A stretch of DNA of 42,075 nucleotides, taken from the NCBI GenBank assembly GCA_964531265.1, contig CAZHDW010000016.1, forward strand, positions 1-42,075, given 5' to 3'. Under the pieces are notes generated by a model. The model was not told the origin of the DNA, searched no databases, and saw only the letters and a program-made list of their open reading frames with translations. Every line of letters begins with the position of its first letter. Within the stretch, counting starts at the first letter, position 1. The position numbers and the translations under genes were made by a program. Source of the DNA: Hominenteromicrobium sp964531265. GTDB lineage: Bacteria; Bacillota; Clostridia; Oscillospirales; Acutalibacteraceae. Of the stretch, positions 37,861 through 42,075 are shown in pieces.

Positions 37861-39183
37861 ATGGCAAAGATCACTTTTATGGGTGCAGGCAGCACTGTTT
37901 TCGCAAGAAACGTTCTTGGCGACTGCATGTGCACACCGTCTCTCTGTGACGCTGAGATCGCACTCTATGATATCGATGCAGAGCGCCTTGAGGAATCTTT
38001 TATCATCCTCAGTGCTATTAACAAAAACACAAACGGCGGCAAGGCTACTCTTAAGACATACTGCGGAGTTGAGAACAGAAAAGAAGCTCTTCGCGGTGCT
38101 GACTTCGTAGTTAACGCAATTCAGGTCGGCCTTTATGAGCCCTGCACAGTTATCGACTTTGAGGTTCCGAAGAAGTATGGTCTTCGCCAGACTATCGCTG
38201 ATACACTCGGCATCGGCGGTATCATGCGTGCACTGCGTACAATCCCGGTTCTCGAGGATTTCGCACGTGACATCGAAGAGGTTTGCCCGGACGCATGGTT
38301 CCTCAACTATACAAACCCGATGGCAATGCTTTCCGGCTATATGCAGCGCTACACAAATGTTAAGACTGTCGGTCTCTGCCACAGCGTTCAGGTCTGCTCT
38401 GAGAACCTCCTGAAGTCCCTCGGTATGGAGGACAAGCTTGAGGGTCGTCGTGAGCTTATTGCAGGCATCAACCACATGGGCTGGCTGCTTGAGATCACCG
38501 ATAAGAACGGCAATGACCTCTACCCCGAGATTCGTCGCCGTGCTGCTGAGAAGAACGCCAACGAAAAGCACAACGATATGGTTCGTTATGAATACATCAA
38601 GCGTCTTGACTACTACTGCACAGAGTCCAGCGAGCATAACGCTGAGTACAACCCGCTCTTCATCAAGTCCAGATATCCCGAGCTCATCGACGCATACAAT
38701 ATTCCGCTGGATGAGTATCCGCGCCGCTGCGTAAACCAGATCAAGGGCTGGAAGGAAGAAAAGGACAGCATTCTTCAGGACGGCAAGGTCGAGCATACAC
38801 GTTCCAAGGAATATGCCTCCTACATCATGGATTCCATCCTCACAGGCACTCCGTACAAGATCGGCGGTAACGTACTGAACAAGGGTCTCATCGACAACCT
38901 GCCGGCTGACGCTTGCGTTGAGGTTCCCTGCCTTGTTGACCGTATGGGCATCAACCCCTGTCATGTTGGCCGCCTGCCGGTACAGCTTGCTGCAATGAAC
39001 ATGACAAACGTCAATGTTCAGCTCATGACAATCGAGGCTGCACGCACAAAGAAGCGCGAGGATATCTATCGTGCTGCTATGCTTGATCCTCACACCGCTG
39101 CTGAGCTCTCTATCGACGACATCGTCAAGATGTGCGATGAGCTGATCGAGGCACACGGCGATTATATGGCTATGTATAAGTAA
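37861..39183 (+). CDS. melA: Alpha-galactosidase/alpha-glucosidase, glycoside hydrolase family 4
   Basis: GH4 enzymes cleave alpha-galactosides such as melibiose by an NAD- and metal-dependent redox mechanism. The 440-residue product has the Rossmann start KITFMGAGSTVFARNVLGD, YDIDAERLEES, ADFVVNAIQVG, the metal and substrate regions NYTNPMAMLSGY, VGLCHSVQ (metal-binding cysteine) and GINHMGWLLEI (metal-binding histidine), and ending in HTAAELSIDDIVKMCDELIEAH. It is cytoplasmic, so the sugar must be imported, but no transporter gene lies in the window. AGAAAGG precedes the ATG at about 12 bases. The melA symbol reflects similarity to MelA-type enzymes; alpha-glucosidase activity cannot be excluded. 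Confidence 0.92.
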   Translation: MAKITFMGAGSTVFARNVLGDCMCTPSLCDAEIALYDIDAERLEESFIILSAINKNTNGGKATLKTYCGVENRKEALRGADFVVNAIQVGLYEPCTVIDFEVPKKYGLRQTIADTLGIGGIMRALRTIPVLEDFARDIEEVCPDAWFLNYTNPMAMLSGYMQRYTNVKTVGLCHSVQVCSENLLKSLGMEDKLEGRRELIAGINHMGWLLEITDKNGNDLYPEIRRRAAEKNANEKHNDMVRYEYIKRLDYYCTESSEHNAEYNPLFIKSRYPELIDAYNIPLDEYPRRCVNQIKGWKEEKDSILQDGKVEHTRSKEYASYIMDSILTGTPYKIGGNVLNKGLIDNLPADACVEVPCLVDRMGINPCHVGRLPVQLAAMNMTNVNVQLMTIEAARTKKREDIYRAAMLDPHTAAELSIDDIVKMCDELIEAHGDYMAMYK

Positions 39184-39204
39184 TCCTTCTATTTCTAATT
39201 ACCT

Positions 39205-39250
39205 AAAGAGCGTCACACCTCCTACTGTTGGGGTGTGACGTTCTTATTTG
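39205..39250 (+). terminator. Terminator of the alpha-galactosidase gene
   Basis: CGTCACACC (39211-39219), extended by AGAG, pairs with GGTGTGACG (39232-39240) extended by TTCT, then TATTTG. A second hairpin for the opposite gene lies 30 bases further on. Confidence 0.82.
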
Positions 39251-39269
39251 TTTGCGCTTCAATATCAAT

Positions 39270-39318
39270 TAAAAATAACAAAAGGCACTTGCAGCTCTAA
39301 TGCTGCAAGTGCCTTTAA
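39270..39318 (-). terminator. Terminator of the pseudokinase gene
   Basis: A 15-base perfect stem, AAAGGCACTTGCAGC (39281-39295) with GCTGCAAGTGCCTTT (39302-39316), followed on the minus strand by TTTGTTATTTTT. Confidence 0.9.
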
Positions 39319-39330
39319 AGCTATATTCTT

Positions 39331-40926
39331 TTATGCACCGGTACTGACAAGCACCTGCACGACCGAGCCGTGTGCAATAACGTCGCCCGGCTGTTCATTG
39401 AGATAGCCGATAGCATTTCCGGCTGGTATGTCCGCACTCATACTTTCTACCTTGACCGGGACGAAGCCCTCAGCCTCAAGCTGCTCCTTGGCAGTCTCGT
39501 ACGGCGCATTGGTAATATCCGGTAAAGCGCGTTTAGACTGACCACCGCTGACGGCAACCTTTACGGTATCCCCCGCCTTAATCATCGAGCCAGCAAACGG
39601 GAGCTGCTCAAGTATCTCCCCCTCCGGTGCGGAATCATCAAAACGTTCTTCATATATCTTCAGCGTAAAGGCATAGGAAGAATCTGTTCCGGCAAGTGCT
39701 TTAATCTCGTCATAATTCTTACCGACCAGATTCGGCAGCTTTATCGTCTGTGATTCAAGCGGCACCTCAGAGGTATTGAACGCACCGCTAATGCTCTGCG
39801 GCGAAAAGGGGCTGTCCTTAAACCATATGCTTGTTACAAGCATCAGCACAACGATAGTTATTACAAATGAAAGCATCAGCATCACAAACGGTGGCATACT
39901 CTTGCTCTTTGGGTCTCGTTTATCGGAATTAGGCAGTGAACGCAGGGTTTCTGTTTCCACAACAGTCTCTACGACCATGGATGAAGCCGTAAGCTCAGCC
40001 AGAAGACGTGAGAAGCTGGATGTTCTCTTATTGGCATCCACCTGTAAACCGTTCGCAATCGCCTGTACAGCGTGCTTTGGCAATTCCCTTACAACATCCC
40101 TGGGCAGCAGCAATCGCGGGTCCTGCTGCCTTTTCTGTGCATCAGGCGGTACTGCTCCCGATACAGCAAACATCAGTGACGCACTCATGCCGTAAACGTC
40201 CGTTACCTCATCGCACATGCGCACCCTTGAATATTGCTCCGGCGCCCAGTAACCTTCAAAGCTATCCGATTGCAGATCATTGCCGGCTCGTCTGAGCGAT
40301 GGCATTTCAAAGCCTGTAATGAACATGCTACCATCCTGAGCTATTCTTAGCGTCTGCGGAGATATTCCCAAATGGTCAATATTTCTTGAATGCACATCAT
40401 TTAGCGAACGAATGACGGGCAAAAACAGCCTTTCACATTCCGTCCACGAAAGCTTACCGTTGGACTCAACATACTCACGGAGCGTCATGGATTCCCGGAA
40501 AGCAAATACTACATACTGCGTGTTATTTTCCGAAAAAGCATTTATAGCTGACTGTATGCCTTCTATACCGGACAGCCTCATCAGACTTCTGCCGGTGCGT
40601 TCAAATTCACTGAGATAATCACTGAATTTCAATTCTGCACCGACAACGGGACACACAACATTCTGCTCTCGCCTTGCAATGCCAATCGGGAAGAATTCAC
40701 GAACCTCGACCTTCCTGTTTGAGATGCGCTCCAAGGCGGAATACGTTATTCCTGCGCCATTCACCGACACTGCCTGTCCTATCAAATATTTATCGCAGAG
40801 AACTGTTCCGAACGGCAAAGCGTCCTGTGGCTGCCCATCATTGCTCCAACCGCAATGAGAACAGTGCAGGTCGTTCGGATTCATTTCTGAAAAGCAATTC
40901 ATGCAATAGGCTTTTGACTCATTCAT
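39331..40926 (-). CDS. Zinc-ribbon / pseudokinase / transmembrane / PASTA protein
   Basis: The 531-residue product has an N-terminal zinc ribbon (C8, C11, C22, C25), a protein-kinase-like domain (about 40-315), one membrane helix (about 346-368) and two extracytoplasmic PASTA domains (about 396-462 and 467-529). The layout mimics PknB/PrkC kinases that sense muropeptides. However, the catalytic motifs are lost: the VAIK lysine region reads VEVRE, HRDxKPxN reads HLGISPQT (185-192), and DFG reads GFE (205-207), while the structural WAPEQY is kept. It is therefore predicted to be a pseudokinase, perhaps a scaffold or sensor for wall growth. GAAAGG precedes ATG 40926. It has its own promoter and terminator. 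Confidence 0.88.
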   Translation of the reverse strand: MNESKAYCMNCFSEMNPNDLHCSHCGWSNDGQPQDALPFGTVLCDKYLIGQAVSVNGAGITYSALERISNRKVEVREFFPIGIARREQNVVCPVVGAELKFSDYLSEFERTGRSLMRLSGIEGIQSAINAFSENNTQYVVFAFRESMTLREYVESNGKLSWTECERLFLPVIRSLNDVHSRNIDHLGISPQTLRIAQDGSMFITGFEMPSLRRAGNDLQSDSFEGYWAPEQYSRVRMCDEVTDVYGMSASLMFAVSGAVPPDAQKRQQDPRLLLPRDVVRELPKHAVQAIANGLQVDANKRTSSFSRLLAELTASSMVVETVVETETLRSLPNSDKRDPKSKSMPPFVMLMLSFVITIVVLMLVTSIWFKDSPFSPQSISGAFNTSEVPLESQTIKLPNLVGKNYDEIKALAGTDSSYAFTLKIYEERFDDSAPEGEILEQLPFAGSMIKAGDTVKVAVSGGQSKRALPDITNAPYETAKEQLEAEGFVPVKVESMSADIPAGNAIGYLNEQPGDVIAHGSVVQVLVSTGA

Positions 40927-41004
40927 TAGCCCTTGTCCTTTCTCCCCATCCAAAACTGCAACTAAACCAAGCAATCTTAGATTTAATTACTTAATTTAAG
41001 GTTT

Positions 41005-41033
41005 AGTATAGCATAATTTGTGTCAACATGCAA
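41005..41033 (-). promoter_or_regulatory. Promoter of the pseudokinase gene
   Basis: Minus strand TTGCAT (41028-41033), 17-base spacer ending TGC, TATACT (41005-41010): an extended -10 promoter about 80 bases before the start. Confidence 0.65.
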
Positions 41034-41051
41034 GACGAGCGATTTGCCGAA

Positions 41052-41084
41052 AAGCAAAAGAACGCGCCGAAATCGACGCGTTCC
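41052..41084 (-). terminator. Terminator of the fba gene
   Basis: On the minus strand GAACGCG and CGCGTTC (41060-41066 and 41077-41083) form the stem, followed by TTTTGCTTTT. It lies about 40 bases after the fba stop. Confidence 0.8.
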
Positions 41085-41123
41085 GAAAATTGTAAGCTTT
41101 TCTTAAGAAGTAACAGTGGCGAA

Positions 41124-41987
41124 TCAAGCCTTGTTGACAGAACCGAACAGCTCCATCTTCTCCTTAACAGTAGCCTTGATAGCCTCAAAGCCGGGAGCGA
41201 GAAGCTTTCTCGGGTCGAAGCCCTTGCCCTGCAGATCCTTACCTGCCTCAATATACTCTCTTGTAGCAGCTGCGAAAGAGAGCTGGCACTCAGTGTTAAC
41301 ATTGATCTTGGAAACGCCAAGAGAAATAGCCTCCTGGATCATCTCTGCCGGGATGCCTGTACCGCCATGGAGAACCAGCGGCATTGTGCCTGTGAGCTTC
41401 TGGATTTCTGCGAGAACGTCAAAATTCAGGCCAGCCCAGTTAGCCGGGTACTTACCATGGATGTTGCCGATGCCTGCTGCCAGCATTGTAACGCCGAGAT
41501 CAGCAATCATCTTGCACTCTGCCGGATCAGCAACTTCGCCGTTGCCGACAACGCCATCCTCTTCGCCGCCGATAGCGCCGACCTCTGCCTCAACAGAGAT
41601 GCCCTTTGCCTCAGCAATAGCGATGAGTTCCTTAGTCTTCTGGATGTTTTCTTCGATCGGATAGTGAGAACCGTCAAACATGATGGAAGAGAAGCCAGCC
41701 TCGATGCATGCGAGAGCGCCCTCATATGAGCCGTGGTCAAGGTGAAGTGCAACCGGAACAGTGATGTTCAGGGATTCCAGCATGCCATTAACCATGCCAA
41801 CGATGGTCTTATAGCCGCACATGTACTTACCGGCGCCCTCAGAAACACCGAGGATAACCGGAGAGTTGTTCTCCTGTGCTGTGAGAAGAACTGCCTTTGT
41901 CCATTCGAGATTATTGATGTTGAACTGGCCAACAGCATACTTGCCAGCCTTAGCCTTGTTCAGCATTTCCTTTGCAGATACCAACAT
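41124..41987 (-). CDS. fba: Class II fructose-1,6-bisphosphate aldolase
   Basis: It splits fructose 1,6-bisphosphate into dihydroxyacetone phosphate and glyceraldehyde 3-phosphate, the central step of glycolysis. The 287-residue product has MLVSAKEMLNKAKAGKYAVGQFN, the zinc-ligand VALHLDHGSYEGALACIEAGF, IMFDGSHYPIEEN, the acid-rich EVGAIGGEEDGV, the zinc histidine in GNIHGKYP and MPLVLHGGTGIP, and the phosphate-binding KINVNTECQ. It is of the short, zinc-dependent type seen in Firmicutes. GGAGG precedes the ATG by about ten bases. It is a single-gene unit with its own promoter and terminator, as expected for a highly expressed gene. Confidence 0.97.
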   Translation of the reverse strand: MLVSAKEMLNKAKAGKYAVGQFNINNLEWTKAVLLTAQENNSPVILGVSEGAGKYMCGYKTIVGMVNGMLESLNITVPVALHLDHGSYEGALACIEAGFSSIMFDGSHYPIEENIQKTKELIAIAEAKGISVEAEVGAIGGEEDGVVGNGEVADPAECKMIADLGVTMLAAGIGNIHGKYPANWAGLNFDVLAEIQKLTGTMPLVLHGGTGIPAEMIQEAISLGVSKINVNTECQLSFAAATREYIEAGKDLQGKGFDPRKLLAPGFEAIKATVKEKMELFGSVNKA

Positions 41988-42026
41988 AAGTTTTTTGCCT
42001 CCATAAAGGTTTATTTGTCATAAGTT

Positions 42027-42055
42027 ATTATAGTGTAAAATCGCGTAAAAATCAA
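42027..42055 (-). promoter_or_regulatory. Promoter of fba
   Basis: Minus strand TTGATT (42050-42055), 17-base spacer, perfect TATAAT (42027-42032), about 40 bases before the start. Confidence 0.75.
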
Positions 42056-42075
42056 CCCTATTTATAAGATAAGAT

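Noticed and set aside
37834..39156. A 440-codon open frame antisense to the GH4 gene, as long as the gene itself
   Set aside because: It mirrors the codons of the real gene in a high-bias coding region, has no ribosome binding site and gives a cysteine-, valine- and aspartate-rich product without domains. The sense frame is a clear GH4 enzyme.

Overview
The window is chromosomal DNA of a spore-forming, Gram-positive member of the Clostridia, most likely in the Oscillospiraceae/Ruminococcaceae. This rests on a complete spoIIIAA-AH operon next to nusB-xseA-xseB-ispA, a ytvI-like sporulation membrane protein, a split (two-subunit) transketolase, a DUF3892 protein, AGGAGG-type ribosome binding sites and sigma-A promoters (TTGACA-17-TATAAT) before most transcription units. 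Moderate base composition and dense, ordinary housekeeping content show no prophage, insertion sequence, CRISPR array or plasmid module. No stretch longer than about 300 bases lacks a gene.

Layout. Positions 1-4050 (minus strand): the 3' part of a promoter-tRNA-Ala unit, tmRNA (ssrA) directly behind smpB, then the recombination/replication cluster recR-ebfC-dnaX with a short SRP RNA immediately upstream of dnaX. Positions 4039-6178 (plus): a GNAT acetyltransferase and a MATE exporter. 6213-8089 (minus): both transketolase subunits. 8292-13212: a DUF3892 protein, the clamp-loader-like ATPase RarA with a TraX-family membrane protein, then nth (endonuclease III) with adenine deaminase. 13219-20502: RNase HI, a secreted SH3/cysteine-peptidase-like protein, an asparagine-synthetase-like protein that has lost its glutaminase active site, a MOFRL-type glycerate kinase, an esterase, an O6-alkylguanine-DNA alkyltransferase and a membrane-anchored GH25 muramidase. 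20487-22006: a radical SAM protein (YhcC) diverging from a MarR regulator.

Positions 21974-31397 (minus) hold two long runs. The distal one is nusB, a TsaD/Kae1 paralogue, xseA, xseB, ispA and an rluA-type pseudouridine synthase, packed with overlaps. The proximal one is the eight-gene spoIIIA operon, which encodes the channel between mother cell and forespore. A promoter, leader and strong intrinsic terminator lie in front of nusB. Positions 31486-34401 (plus) hold ytvI, a LURP-one/tubby-like protein, a divergent-PAP2 protein and a DEDD exonuclease. At 34447-35131 (minus) there is an unknown membrane-anchored protein coupled to a 45-residue basic small protein. The right end has prfC (peptide release factor 3), an AraC regulator divergent from a GH4 alpha-galactosidase, a zinc-ribbon pseudokinase with PASTA domains, and class II fructose-bisphosphate aldolase.

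The strongest leads for a second look are: the leader/terminator in front of nusB, the glutaminase-less asparagine synthetase, the zinc-ribbon/pseudokinase/PASTA protein, a possible slippage site in dnaX that would give a short gamma-like subunit, and three divergent promoter pairs whose core elements physically overlap. No wholly new multi-gene system is evident; most of the window is conserved core genome.
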